Source of the DNA: Naematelia aurantialba
Lineage: Eukaryota > Basidiomycota > Tremellomycetes > Tremellales > Naemateliaceae
Assembly: GCA_021527695.1 (NCBI GenBank)
Contig: JAKFAO010000001.1
Coordinates: forward strand, 992,001 to 1,056,000
Length of the DNA stretch: 64,000 bases
Reading direction: 5' to 3'
Shown piece after piece: positions 1-11,936 of this stretch (position 1 is the first letter of the stretch; every line of letters starts with the position of its first letter). The translations under genes and the position numbers were made by a program. Under the pieces are notes generated by a model. The model saw only the letters and a list, made by a program, of their open reading frames with translations. It ran no database searches and was not told where the DNA came from.

Positions 1-1602
1 GACTTCTTGCCTCTCGACAATCCCCGCGTTCCCGTCAAGCCCAAGAAGTCATTGCTCTCGTGGCTATTCCCTTCATCTGCCAACAACCTCTCGTTCACTA
101 TCCCCAAGTATGTCGAGAACGCCACTCCGAGCACCATTGAGCTTTCGACGTCACTCCAGTACCAAGCTGCGACTGGTCCTCCCGCATTGCCCCTGTTCCT
201 AAGGGATTACGTCCAGAAGGTCTATCAACCAGCCTACGCCGATTGGGACGTGCTGATCAATTGCGGCAACACGGACGGCTGGGGTAAGGTTGTGTTCATG
301 CTCCTCGAGAAAGGTGATGCCATTTTGGTCGAAGAATGGACATATCCGGGTGCTGAAAACTCGTACCTGCCCCTCGACGTTGAGAATGTGGCAATCAAGA
401 TGGACGGAGAGGGTGTGATCCCAGAGCACATGGAGGAGGTGCTTGCCAATTGGGACGAAGCGAAGCGCGGCAAGAAGAGGCCCAAGCTTTTCTATACCGT
501 GTCCGTTGGACAGAACCCCACTGGTGCGACCATGATGGGCGAGAGGAAGAAGGCGATTTACGACGTCTGCTGCAAGTATGACGTGATCATCTGCGAGGAT
601 GAGCCTTACTACTGCTTGGTGAGAAACCACTAGCGTGACGCCGCTAATATCCGCCAGTATACCGGCGCCTGGACGCCAAAGAGCCACAAGTCTAATACTT
701 CGATCCTTGCTCAGCGAGAGCTCGATGCCGAGAAGAAGGAGGGCAAAGATGGCAACGACGCTTTCCTCCGAGCCTTGGCACCGAGCTACCTCAAGTACGA
801 CACCCAGGGCCGAGTCATCCGTCTAGACACCTTCTCCAAGACATCGTGCCCCGGTGCTCGTCTCGGCTGGTTCACCACTTCGCCACTCTTCATCGAACGA
901 CTGACTCGTGCCACGGAGGCGTCAACCCAGGCGCCATCTGGCTTTGCAACCGCCATGACTGCCACGCTTATGAAGACGTGGGGCTTTGACGGCTACATCC
1001 GATGGCTTCGGGGAATCAAGGCGATGTACAAGATGCGCAAGAACTGGATGTGCGACGCCTTCGACGACGTATTCCATCTTGAATTCGAGAGCACGGAGTT
1101 TGGCGTCAAGCGAAACGAAGCCGTCATGGATATCTTTGGTGGTCTCGGAAGGGGCGTCACCTGCTATGCCAAGCAGATTCAAGGCAGCAAGGAGGCTAAA
1201 TGGGACGAGAAGCGCGGAGTGTCGTCTTCCAGGGGTCAGCCTCTGGTCTCCTTCGTTCCTCCGACCGGTACGTCTTTGTCACTTTTGTGGCATTCACTGA
1301 TGAGATCAGCTGGCATGTTCATCTGGCTGGCTGTGCATGTTTCGTCGCACCCAGACTACGGAGCACTGGTTTGCAAAGGCGAAGACGCGACCAGGACCCT
1401 TATGGATGCCTTGTGGCGCGAACTCGCTGAAAACCTCGTCCTCTTTGCACCTGGATGGGGCTTCGACGCTGGTGGCGAGCATGCCGTCAGCGGAACCGGT
1501 GTTGGCTACTTTAGGCTATCGTACTCGATCGCTACGTACGAAGAGACCCGCAAGGCGATCGAGACCTTCTCCAAGGTGCTCACCAAATTTTTGAAAGTGT
1601 AG
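1..1602 (+). CDS. ARO8: Aromatic amino acid / kynurenine aminotransferase (partial, 5' end missing)
   Basis: PLP-dependent fold-type I aminotransferase of the Aro8/Aro9/AADAT group, which moves amino groups between aromatic or 2-aminoadipate-type amino acids and 2-oxo acids. The open frame runs in from base 1. Exons are <1-618, 658-1267 and 1310-1602, separated by 39- and 42-nt introns, giving at least 506 residues. Family marks are visible in order: QNPTG (substrate and cofactor Asn), CEDEPYY (Asp and Tyr that hold PLP), TFSKTSCPGARLGW with the Schiff-base lysine, and a C-terminal YFRLSYS with the carboxylate-binding arginine. The exact substrate cannot be read from sequence; a kynurenine or 2-aminoadipate aminotransferase is equally possible. 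The start codon lies left of the window. Confidence 0.93.
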
Positions 1603-1887
1603 ACGGGGGTAGATGAATTAAGAACGCGTGGGGTTGTATGCCTATGCGATCTGTAGACGTGGGCGTTTCTGATCTTGCTTTTGTATCTGATGCCTGTTTG
1701 CCTGAAAAGATCAATTTGTTGGATGTAAATCGATGGGTATCACGTCGCGTCTCTTCTTTCTTTCCTCGAGATCTTGGTGTCCAGAAGTGTCCTACTCTCG
1801 GCTAGGTCAACGTTGTCTTGCATTTACCACCGTCGCGCTTGTGCTCTTTTCTTGCGATTGCATCGAGGCAGCTTTGGACGCTTGGCC

Positions 1888-3573
1888 ATGGCGGAAAACG
1901 AATTGCGGTGCAACAGCCTCCGCTGTCGGACCTATGTCGCACAACACGGCAAAGCAGTGGTGACAACCTGTTCTCGTGCGTTTCAATTACCAGTTATCTG
2001 ATTTAGCTCTGCTGCTTCCGCTTCCGCACTATGCAGCTGCCGGACCACCCGTCCCCTTTGCTTAGACCATGTTGTAGGCAGCACCTCACGAACTGATGCG
2101 GGGCGTAGATATCTTCTGCGGTGAGTGTCGTCGCGTCACTCAAAGTGAGATTGGGCCAAGTCACCTGCAGTTCCCTGTGCAAAAGGCCTATTCTCGCAAG
2201 GATCAACGTGTCCGGCCTGCGATCAGAACTTGGATCAACCGTAAATTCCCTCGTTCTGAGCCAGCGTTTCCTTAGGCTAATGAGGTGATCGGACAGAAAC
2301 GATATTGTGGTGCGTTCCAGGTCGTTACTTGGACATCTCTCTGCCAGAATCTCCCCAACATCCGATCCTGACTAACGAGGCATATATCAGGAAGCCTACC
2401 TTAACCCAAGTAACGACTACAAAGCTGTCAGCCCCTCTGACAAGGGCCGTATTGCGAGCTGATCCATAGTCTATTCTCGCCGGTTTGCCACCCGGTGTCA
2501 TCATGGAGATTTCTGCTCGGTCAGCGGTCATGTCCTGGAACTAATATAACCTGACCCCAATAGAGCCCTAAGTTTCTGGGCGTATCAGACCTCACAGGAG
2601 GGGTGAGCCGTGTATCATCTGCCTTCGCCTGAAAATGACAATAACGGCGACCGCAGGGCATTCCAAGCTGTCCTTCTACGCAATAACCAGGAGAAGCTGG
2701 GGCACAGGGAACAGTATATCGCTACTTGTGGGTGACCGCTCCTTCCGACTGCAGTGTGCCACTTTGATCTCCTTCTAGTGCAGGCAGAGCTTCAGAGTAC
2801 GTCATGAGAGCTTGCCAACGTGAGAACTGATTCCGGCCAAGTGGCGAATAATAAGATCACCAGTCAGCTTGATGGGCAAAAAACCGTGCCACCCTGAGAC
2901 TTTCTCAGACCTCGGGAAAGAGCTCGATGCAGCCTCGCGAAGAGTGCAGGATTTGTCTAACCAGGTACGAGACAACGACAAGGAGATGAGGAGGCTGAGG
3001 GGCAATTACGACAAGGTGACATCTTGAGGGAACACGAGAGCATTGCATCAGTCTGACATCCTGCAGATCAAGACCAGGGCACTGATTGGCTCTACCGGTC
3101 AAATCATGGAGAACTTCGAGGGTGCACCAGGGTCAGATGCATCGAACAACATGGCGTTCCAGCCCGTATGTCCGGGTGGCATCCGCACTAACGAGAAAGC
3201 GTGTACCAATCCACGGCACACCTCTCGGTAATCACCCGCCTCATCCCTTCATTCCTACTCCACAGGTCACCAATACCAAGACCTCGGCGGCGATCAATCG
3301 CTTCGGAACCGTCCAGCATCCCAATTTGACCGCTTCACGCTTGACAGGACCCTCAAGCAGAAACTTCCGGCCCGGTCTTGCGGGTCACAGTATAGGGGGT
3401 ACTGGTGACTATGTCAATCAACGAACGACAAGTGAGAGCGCAGGAAGTGAAGGGGCAAGGGTTCAGGGGCGAGCTCAGTCACGACTAGCTCAGCGACACG
3501 CAAGTGAGTGGCAGGTATGACTGGACGACCTGACATCTCAGTGGGACCGAGTGACTTTGGCATGACCAGATAA
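1888..3573 (+). CDS. HEI10/CCNB1IP1-like RING protein (meiotic crossover factor)
   Basis: No long ORF exists here; the gene was rebuilt from splice sites. Exons: 1888-1975, 2109-2120, 2171-2240, 2297-2309, 2391-2426, 2470-2519, 2564-2602, 2657-2727, 2779-2796, 2842-2862, 2909-3015, 3067-3165, 3266-3503, 3542-3573, in total 894 nt or 297 residues (human CCNB1IP1 has 277). The N-terminus is a RING: LRCNSLRC, VTTCSHIFC, then CPACDQN. It is followed by a segment that aligns closely with human HEI10: NDIVEAYLNPSNDYKA, ILAGLPPGVIMEISARALSF, WAYQTSQE. Next comes a coiled coil (about residues 105-175, including LGKELDAASRRVQDLSNQV) and a disordered tail with the RPGLAGHSIGG segment. HEI10/Zip3-family proteins mark crossover sites on meiotic chromosomes as SUMO or ubiquitin ligases in Sordaria, plants and mammals. 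Introns are 38-133 nt. The last exon and the long introns 1 and 12 are the least certain parts. Confidence 0.85.
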
Positions 3574-4333
3574 AGCCGGTTACCGCGAAGAATGGTTCTC
3601 ATCTTAGGAACTCCAGTGCTATATGACCATGCTAGGGCTTTCTACACGTATGGAATTTGTATATCGATTAATCATTGTTCTAATGCTCGTGTTCGGCCCT
3701 TCGGCGCAAGGTATATCAAGCTCCTTGACACACACAAGGTCTCATGATGATCACTTCCTTCACAAAATTCGAGTTCACCACCATGTAAAACCGGTGTTCT
3801 TTGTAAAGCGCCTGGATAGATGATTGTCCTCGTGTGTTCTCAGCCAGACATAGCGGAATCATTGATCGCTCACCACGGCCAGACCGTGCTCCCTCAGCTG
3901 GCGGCGATACCAGCGCCATGGTGTTCACGGCCAGCCACGGCCAGCGTAGACTCCCTGCAGCTCGACAAACTTGTCGTACCAGTGTAAACAGGGGCTGCGA
4001 AGTGCTCTGTGTGAGCTGGACAAAGCCGATCGCGACTGCAGAATCCCGTTGGACGGCGAGCGAATTAAGATTAAGCGTAACATCGTACCCCGCATTCGCC
4101 ACGTGACTCACCCCGCACCCCGATGCGATGTCGTATGCTCGGTGAGTCTCCCTGTCTTGTCTGTCGACTGTTGTCTGTTCTTTCTGAGGGTGCTACGTCT
4201 TCCACTGCGCCAGTTCCCTATCAGACCCTTGCAGCGGATCCCAGCTCTTACAACTCATTGCTCAGCTGGGTCTGGAGTACTGGAAGGTTGTCAAGGACGG
4301 ACGCCAGACGTAAGAAGCAGCTAGTCTGCAAAG
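3574..4333. other. Intergenic region, no supported gene
   Basis: A 760-bp gap between the HEI10-like gene and the acyltransferase. Short open frames exist on both strands, but none has splice signals or a recognisable protein segment. It should hold the terminator of the left gene and the promoter of the right one. I see no clear TATA element. Confidence 0.6.
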
Positions 4334-6163
4334 ATGGCCACACCACCGCTATACACCATCCCAATCAAGGATAGGCCCCCCCATGGTCCCCTCGCGTCCA
4401 AGATTTTCTTTCCGCTGTTGTTCAACGTCGCGCAGCTGGCAATCAATTCAGCTCAGTTCTGTGCGGTGCCGCTGTTGCTTGTCCCAATTTTTGGGAGGAG
4501 GATGTACGAGGCTGTCATTGGGTGGACCAAGGATGGGTATGGGCGATGTTGTGAGTTGATAGAGCCGTGTTCTCCCTTACCCTCACTCTACACTCCGTGT
4601 CGTTGTCCAGAATCTCCCTGAAGTTCTGCATCACTTTCTCTCCTCCGTGTCTGGGCCTGTGTCACATGGGGTACATGGCATCCCGAATGGGTGGGAAGAA
4701 CACATGACTAATATGGCTCGCAGTGATCATGATCACGGTCCTATTTGGCCCCACGTCCTTTGTGATCACGACCGACTCGCCGCCTGACTTGGCAGGCCTG
4801 GTAGAGCACGACGATAACGGCAGAGTGAAGCGGATCAATCTCCCTGACCGGCTGGTGGTCATGTCCAACCACCAGGCGTATACTGATTGGATGTACCTCT
4901 GGATCCTCGCTTGCTATGCAGGGCACTCGAGAGGGATCATCATTCTGCTCAAGGCGGCGCTGAAGAAACTTCCCGTGGTGGGATGGGGCATGGTGAGTTC
5001 CCCTTGCTGTCGCGTCATCTCCTCGCCAATCCGTTATGTGTCTATTCTTCGCCAGTCACTCCGCCTCCTGTGGCTTCATCTCCTCACATTCATGTCTACA
5101 TACTCCGGAGCAGACTTGCGCAGCCATGTAGACTCTTCCCCAGCGACACAGCTGACACTGCAGCAATTTTTCGGCTTCATCTTCCTCAATCGGTCTTGGG
5201 CTGCAGATCGGGACAATCTGACCAAAGCCCTCACGCGCTTGGCGCGTGAAGCCAGAGATCCCTCTGAAACTTCAGGCCGGGACACCGGCGAAACCGTTTC
5301 GTTGTTGGCAAAGGCGAGGCATAAGACCAGATCACCATTGTGGCTTCTCATCTTCCCGGAGGGCACCATCACCAGCGACGAAGAGAGGGTCAAGAGCGTC
5401 AAGTATGCCGAGCGTGAGGGCATCGTGCGTGATGCTTCACCTCTGGCCCTTTGCGTCAATCACGAGACCCTACGCTAATGTGTGACGTGTAGGACGACTT
5501 TGTGACCTTGCTGCATCCACGTTCAACCGGCTTGCTCTTCTGCCTCCGCACGCTGATACCGCAAGTGCCCGACCTGCAGCTCCTGGACATGACCATCGGC
5601 TACCCGGGCGTGCCGTATGGTAAATATCCACAAGACCATTACGGCCTCCTGTCGGTATTCTTCCGATCTGTCCCGCCGCCCACCGTCCATCTACACATGC
5701 ACCTTTACTCCAATCTCGCCTCTCCCGATTCTGAGATTCCAAGTCTGGTCTCACCTCACGCCAGCGAGGTTACGCAGCAGGAAATGCAGGGAGCAGAAGC
5801 AGACGACAAGATTCCGCCTAGCGATGTGGGGCTGGCGAGCAAGGAGGAAGCTAGGGCTTTTGAGCTGTGGTTGAGGGAGGTGTGGACGCGGAAAGAAGAG
5901 AGGATGACAAACTTTTTCAAAACCCAGCGCTTTGTGAGCTCAGAAGGCGGCGAGAGCGCCAGGGAGACTATACCAATCAGGCAAACGTGAGTGGCAGTCA
6001 TCAGCTCCGGGCTCCTTGGATATGCAAGCAGAGGCACCGGACTGTGAGACTAACGACGTTTAGGAGATGGTACGACTGGATCGGAGCTTTCGGTGGAGGC
6101 GGACTAGGAACAGTCGTTGTGGTCGCCGTGGCCATCTGGGGTCTGGTGGCTGTGAAGCGGTAG
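4334..6163 (+). CDS. Lysophospholipid acyltransferase, CST26/LCLAT1-like
   Basis: Membrane acyltransferase of the PlsC superfamily that adds an acyl chain to a lysophospholipid. Fungal relatives of this subgroup (Cst26/Psi1) act on lyso-phosphatidylinositol, and LCLAT1 acts on lyso-PI or lyso-cardiolipin. Exons 4334-4550, 4724-4992, 5164-5424, 5493-5986 and 6064-6163 give 446 residues. Block I is SNHQAYTDW, matching the catalytic HX4D. Further blocks are FGFIFLNRSW, FPEGTITS (block III) and HPRSTGL (block IV). There are hydrophobic segments near residues 20-50 and at the extreme C-terminus (VVVVAVAIWGLVAV just before the stop), so the protein is membrane bound at both ends. Introns 1 and 2 are 173 and 171 nt, long for this locus. 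Donor specificity is inferred only. Confidence 0.9.
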
Positions 6164-7215
6164 GACTTGTGACGTGGAAGAGTGGAGAAGCGTCGTTAGT
6201 CGGCGCTGTCTTGTTAGCTTGATATCGGAGGAGCTGTGCTCTTCTCGAGTGGTGAGGACCAAAAGTGAGGGCAGTGGCCGTGATAATGGGACGATGAGGG
6301 CCTCAGAGGAAGTGTCAAGCGACAAGTGTACTTGCAGAGAAGTCGGGAAGGAGTTGAAGCTCCTTGCGACAGTCTCGACTCTGTCCGAGCTAGAGCCCGT
6401 GTACCACTAGATCTTTATTGTAGATCCCGAATAGTTCCCCGTAGCATAGTGTTCAGTGTATCACCGTCGACCATGCGACTCTGTTCGACCATGCGACTCT
6501 GTTCGACCATGCGACTCTGTCCGATTTCCCTGTGGTCTCCGTGCAGGTTCGGATCAAGAGTAGTACAACATTGGCACTAGCATCGACATTACAAGACACT
6601 TGCATTTCAGTTTCTTCTTCCTGTGAATCTGTCCCGCTGACCAATGGCTATTGCCGTCTGATATTCAGACATGAGAGATGTACAATCATCGACACGGGAT
6701 GGACGGAGCATAGCAACAGGAGCCGACGCAGTAATTGGGCGGACGGCATGGATGTGTCAAGAGCGGCGATGGAGAGTAATAGTGTGATGGTTTGATAGTG
6801 TGATTGTGTAATTGTGTGAAGGTGTGGGGGTGTGAAGACGTGAAGGGTGAAGGTGTTGGAGTGAAGGAGTGATTTGACTGTGTCAAGCACGAAAGAGAGA
6901 GATCTGCAAGATTGGAAGTGTGAAGTGAACAACGGGTAGGGTACATGTACAACGATGAGGAGAGTGCATAATGTGGGGAGGGACGAGCAGCAAGGCGATT
7001 TGGGCAATCAGTGAAGCGATGAGGAGCGACAAATGCGGTCAAGGAGTACAAGAGGAGTAACTGATGGGTATACGGTATACAGGTTGGACGTGTAGTGTAC
7101 AGGAGCACAAATGGATGTAGGAGTAGCGAGGTGGTTGGTTGACAGAAACGCCGCGGCACCGAAAAAGTCTGACGGCAAAGCAAGGGTGCGCAAGAGCGCA
7201 GGTAGAACGCGCGCC
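6164..7215. other. Convergent intergenic region, low-complexity GTGTGA tract
   Basis: This is the shared 3' flank of the acyltransferase (+) and SDS23 (-). It holds a short tandem repeat at 6469-6522 and, around 6780-6900, a degenerate tract rich in GTGTGA and GTGAAGG. The open frames on the minus strand here are CT-rich low-complexity sequence and look non-coding. No gene is supported. Confidence 0.6.
6469..6522. repeat. 18-bp tandem repeat, three copies
   Basis: The unit GACCATGCGACTCTGTTC occurs three times head to tail, with one difference near the end of the last copy. It lies in the 3' flank of the acyltransferase gene. Confidence 0.9.
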
Positions 7216-9443
7216 TCATCTCGCGGCCCAGCGCCACGACTCAAACGCCCCAGCGCCACTTGACGCTGCACCGTCATTCGCGGCCAGACTACTCTCACGG
7301 CGCCGTTTCCCCATTCCCGCGGGATCCAGGTCCCACTCGTCGGCACCGCCCGCGGCTTCCTGCGACACGGCGACGAGTTGGCCCGCCTCGTGCCTCGGAG
7401 TCGGAGGGCAGAGCCTATCCTGCCATGCCCTGGCGAGGCAGCTGAGAATGTCCACGATAGACACGACGTAATGTGGCGAGAGCTGGACCGGAGGCGGCGG
7501 CGGCAGACCACTGCGTGCTCGGCCGGCCGAGACGGAGAGATATGCGTCCGAGAGCGAGAGCGACGAGATGGAAGGCGAGGCGGGCGGAGAAGTCATCGAG
7601 GTGGAGAGCGAAGGCGTAGGCGATAGGGGAGGAGAGATGCTGAAATTAGATCGGAGAAAGACGCGCGACGAAGATGTCGCAAGAATCAAGAGCGAGGCGT
7701 GGAGCAAGGTGGTATGTTGCGTGATGGTTTGAACTAGTCCAACATGTAAGCTAAATTGCGCTTTGAATAACGTGCAAGCTCACCTGGCACGCGCTCTTCG
7801 CCTCGATCACGACCACCCTCCTCGACCACTTGTACACATTTCGTCATCTCTCCCAGACCCATGCCTAGGACCCGCTTGCCCTGGCTGGGCACCACGAGCG
7901 CAGCGCATTCTCGAGCAGTGACAACAGATACAAGGTCTGTCGATCCCGAGCCGCTGTCAAGAGCATTCATATCCAGCAGAGGCGACGTAGTTGGCAGGAT
8001 AAGGGGCGACGCGGTGAGGACTGTTTGAGAGGTAGATCTCCCCGCAAGGCCACCGGAGGAGGAGCTGCCGGACGAAGTCGAACTGGTACGGCGGTGACGA
8101 GTGGAGCCGCTGCCCGTACCCGCGAGGACACCTAGCGCAGACAGACCTTCAAGAGACATGACTTGCATCGCGTCCAACACTGAAGCGCTGCTGGGCAGAG
8201 ACACAAGGGGGTGCAGCGGAAGGCCAAGGGACACCTCTGCGAGAGTCTGGTTGAGAGTGTTGGGCATGTTCTTGCCTGGCAGGGTCGCCAGATACTCTAA
8301 GAGACTGGCATCGTCGAGAACTTGTGGCGCCTGCGAGTGTTGAGTTACAGCGATCCGGTGTACCCCCGAAGCAAAGACGGGTAGAAGAGTTCGCAGAGAT
8401 GTATCCGCTGGAAACACATGGTATGGATCTTTCTGTGATACGTCTGGTATCATCAGCGGGGATTGATTACGGCGGATTGTTGACCCACCGCATACATCCT
8501 GAACGTGCACCCTCTCTCCACGCTTCATCCGCTTGATGAGCCGCTCCGTCGCCGCGTCACCGTGGCCCTCACCCTCATCGTCAATCGCATACTCGAATGG
8601 GTCTGCAGATGGGTTCGAGCTCGGCTTGCTCGGCGAAGACTGCGAGACGGTCGACGCGACTTGCAAGACTAGAAGCAGGAAGGTGTTCAAGTCGGCGTAC
8701 TGCGCATATGAGCAAGGCAGTCTTCTTCATAACGGTTCGAGGAGGCCGGCTTACATCGAAGAATCCGTACGCTGGCAGGCCATTATCCTTTTCCACAACC
8801 AGACACTGGACTCCGCTGTTGAGAAGGATCTGTTGTTAGTATATCGACAGAAATAGCGACTCACATCCACAGCCGCTTCCATACCCGTGTCACCCTTTAC
8901 CACCTTGACATCACTCTCCTTTCCCTTCAATACGTCCGCAGCAGTCACTGAAAGCCACGCATCATCGCCTCTAGCTGAGGCGGGCTCAATGACAGTACTA
9001 TGGCTCATGCCAAAGTACCCAGACGCGGGTGGACCGCCGAAAACTCCAGGAGAAGGCAGGATCATAGACCCTCCCAGGCTACCCGTTCCGATGGAGCTGC
9101 TGCCCCTCGCGTGGCCCTTGTTGAGTCCACGCATTCGGGTTGGAAACTCGGTGGATGGTGAGCGTGCCGAGTTGGCTGGAACTTGGCTATGGTACGAGAT
9201 GGACCCTTGGCGTGCTGGGACGGGGACGGGGATGGCGCGGGGTGATTGCGCTGGTGAGGCTGGAATGGAAGTACGGCGTGTGTGCATAGAGTTTGAGCGA
9301 GCGGTCTTGCCTGCATTCATGGACGAGCTGGAGGGGATGGAAAGCGATAGCGAGTGCGAGAGACTGGACGATAGCTCCGCTGCCACGACACTGGCATTGG
9401 GCTCACTGGGCGGGCGTGGTGAGGGGACCGTGCTCTCCGACAT
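7216..9443 (-). CDS. SDS23: SDS23-family CBS-domain protein
   Basis: Fungal Sds23/Sds24 proteins carry CBS domains, bind or inhibit PP2A-type phosphatase and act in cell-cycle timing and nutrient response. Exons on the minus strand are 9443-8865, 8829-8755, 8699-7784 and 7733-7216, giving 695 residues. The N-terminal 120 residues are Ser/Pro-rich and disordered. CBS material then follows: AWLSVTAADVLKGKE, SGVQCLVVEKDNGLPAYGFF, and YADLNTFLLLVLQVAS, a signature close to yeast Sds23. The second half has DASLLEYLATLPGKN, HASLLILATSSSRVFL and, near the C-terminus, HYVVSIVDILSCLARAWQ. Intron 1 is only 35 nt. A 63-nt stretch in exon 3 (roughly 8430-8495), in frame and without stops, has intron-like ends, so the true protein may be 21 residues shorter. 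Confidence 0.9.
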
Positions 9444-10603
9444 GACGTATGGTCATGTGTTGGGCCAAGAGAGGTCAACCAAGGCTTCGAAAAGTGGCTC
9501 AATCACCGTAGTTGAACTCGATATCCTGGTGTGATGTGGTGGTATCCGAGTTGTTCTTGACGCCAAGACAAGAGGCAACACCGAGGCAAAAGGTCTGGGC
9601 CGGCCAGTGAGTCTCAGACACGGAGAAGATTCCACCTCCCTTTGATTTGTTCTCTTGCAGAGATACTGCGTCAAGCAGAGGAGATGCGATAGACTAATAG
9701 CGAGTGCGAGAGACAGAGACAACAAGCCAGACAAAGCGGGTCAGATAGAACACTCAAAGAGCCAACAAGGTGGATGGATGACATGCTCCTTGGACAGAGA
9801 AGCGAGCGTAGCGCGCACGGGGCGCCGCTAAAGTGGCTCGTTACGTAACAGTGACTCGTACTACGTGGGAGTAGAATGCTCTGCCTAAGACAGCAGGTTG
9901 GCTCTTGCATCCGGGCGGGAGAGAGATGTCGGCTTACATCTCGGTTGCAAGGGAATCACCTCTCATAACTCTCTGGCCTCTAGTTACCAGGACTTTCTAC
10001 TCGGGACTGAGAAGAGCAGGATGCACGACTTTGCAGCGATTCGAACTCATACCATTTTTCTCAATCTTTCCCCTCACGCTCCCTCCCGCGAATCTTCTTT
10101 CCCTTCCTCCGGTTCCTCTCATCCACTTTGATCGCTCGCTGCCCTCGGAATTCGTCATCTTCCCTCGACTCTTAGGCTCTGCTGAGACACCGCAGGAGCC
10201 CGTATACTTCACCGAAGCCGAGCCAAGCCAAATATTCCACACCCCAAATGCATGGAACGAATGTGACGAGACTGGTCGGGTTGTGGCCGTTCACATGCTA
10301 GGTTGCCCGCTTCAAGTCTGCAGATTATGCTGCGGGGCAAGTCGAAATACCTAAAGCAGAAAGGATCTTGGGCGAGGATGATGTTGTTCGGCTGCGCTAT
10401 TATCGCTTTCGTCTTCCGGATGGTTATGTCGATAACACCCATACCACCCTGACCTGCACCATTACATGATGGTGCGTGGTGGTACATGTGGTGCATGGTG
10501 GGACACTGGATGCTAAATGGCGTGCATGAGGCATGATGTATAGCAGGTGTTGTTATATGCTTCTATTGGTCTAACGATACAGACATGATCCCGAATATAG
10601 TTC
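9444..10603. other. Intergenic region upstream of SDS23
   Basis: A 1.16-kb gap between the start of SDS23 and the end of the PQ-loop gene, both on the minus strand. It is CT-rich on the minus strand just upstream of SDS23, which suggests a promoter or a long 5' leader. The longer open frames, for example plus strand 9905-10354, show no recognisable protein. No gene is supported. Confidence 0.6.
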
Positions 10604-11936
10604 TCAAGGCCCAGCCGCGCCAGTCTCCACCTTGTGCATACGTAAAGTCGAAGTTATAGCCTCGTCGGCGCCCGTGTTCTCCACGGCTGGCTGAGATGGA
10701 TCGGAGGATATGCCCTCGTGGGCACGCCGTCCACGCTCGATGGGGTTGAGGACGAACGCGAGGATGACGACGATGCCGTCCAGAACGACGACGAGGGCGT
10801 AGGAGACCTGGCCTGTGGTCAGTGATGTGACCATCAAGCACAAGGCGGCGACGAGGATGGCGACTATCAGGACACGATTCGAGGAATAGGATGGTGTCTG
10901 TCAGGCCACGACACGGGGAAGAGGTTGGTGATTATCCAGACAAGCGGTAACGAGGACACTCCTGGTAGAGATATTGCGACAGACGAGAACCGGGATGGGG
11001 GGGGGGGGGGGGGAGATGGGCGTCAGAGTGTCGAATACATAGGAACATACGAAAGCCGCAATGTCGAGCTTGTCGCGGAAGAAAAGGCTGAGAAAGGAAA
11101 AGACGCCGCCGAGCATATCGACGCTCATAAAGATCAGGGAGATGCCGACGACTTGTTTGAGCTTGTAGATTTCCCAGTACTGCGGGCTGTAACAGAGCAT
11201 CAGCGCTGTCTTGACGGAGACTGAGGCTGGGACGCCGATGACACTGGTGAGGAGAACAAATAGTTGATCGATAGCCTGAAGGGTTGTGTGGAGAGTGGCG
11301 GACGTCAACTTACAGCAAAGCCACGGCCAACAGAACAGCACCCATGTAGCCGTAAAACAGCAGCGGAGCGGTCGTTCCATTGTCTTGACCAGCCTACGCG
11401 TTATCAGCTCCATCTCTATCAAAGCTACCGCCACCTCAAAGATCTTCGAGAGCAAGAACAGCCAATAATCAAGATACGCACCCATAGAGCATACACGCTG
11501 CCCGCTTCGAAGCCCGCAAACACCATGCAGAACAGGGCGAGGCAGCCGCCCGCTTGCAGCCTGCTGAATTTTCGAGGGCCATAGTGCAAGCACTGCGCCC
11601 ATGATGCCGCCGACAGGACGCCAAAGGCCTGCGGTTGGACTTGGAGGGGGATCGACAGGCGCTGTGCGACAATGTACGACCCGAGGAAGAGGGACGCCAC
11701 TGCCCACAAGCTGCGTCGTGTCAGCTCATTTGCCCGACCCCTTGCCGCCGAGAGGAAATGGCGCATCTGTCAGGGGGTTCCAGTGGGACAGACGAAACTC
11801 ACAACATGAGTACCGCCGAGAGACCGAGCGTCGATTTCGTGCGATGCGACTTGACGAGCTGCGGTATAATCTGTACCGACCACAGGACAGCACCTATCGT
11901 CGCCAGGGCGTTCTCAACCGCATGATTTTCCTTCAT
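10604..11936 (-). CDS. PQ-loop repeat membrane protein
   Basis: Multi-pass membrane protein of the PQ-loop family (relatives of cystinosin, MPDU1 and the vacuolar Ypq transporters). Minus-strand exons are 11936-11803, 11710-11482, 11393-11314, 11243-11051 and 10807-10604, giving 279 residues. The first PQ motif is SVQIIPQLVKSHRTKSTLGL, right at the N-terminus. The second is LCYSPQYWEIYKLKQVVGIS. About seven hydrophobic stretches can be seen (for example LWAVASLFLGSY, FYGYMGAVLLAVALL, VSYALVVVLDGIVVILAFVL), followed by a charged cytosolic tail. The start is firm because an in-frame TGA lies a few codons upstream. Intron 4 (10808-11050, 243 nt) is unusually long and holds a 17-base G run; an extra small exon inside it cannot be excluded. 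The transported substrate is unknown. Confidence 0.85.
10997..11013. repeat. Poly-G run of 17 inside intron 4 of the PQ-loop gene
   Basis: Seventeen consecutive G on the plus strand, so C in the transcript. Runs like this are error-prone in assembly, and the length should be treated as approximate. Confidence 0.9.
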
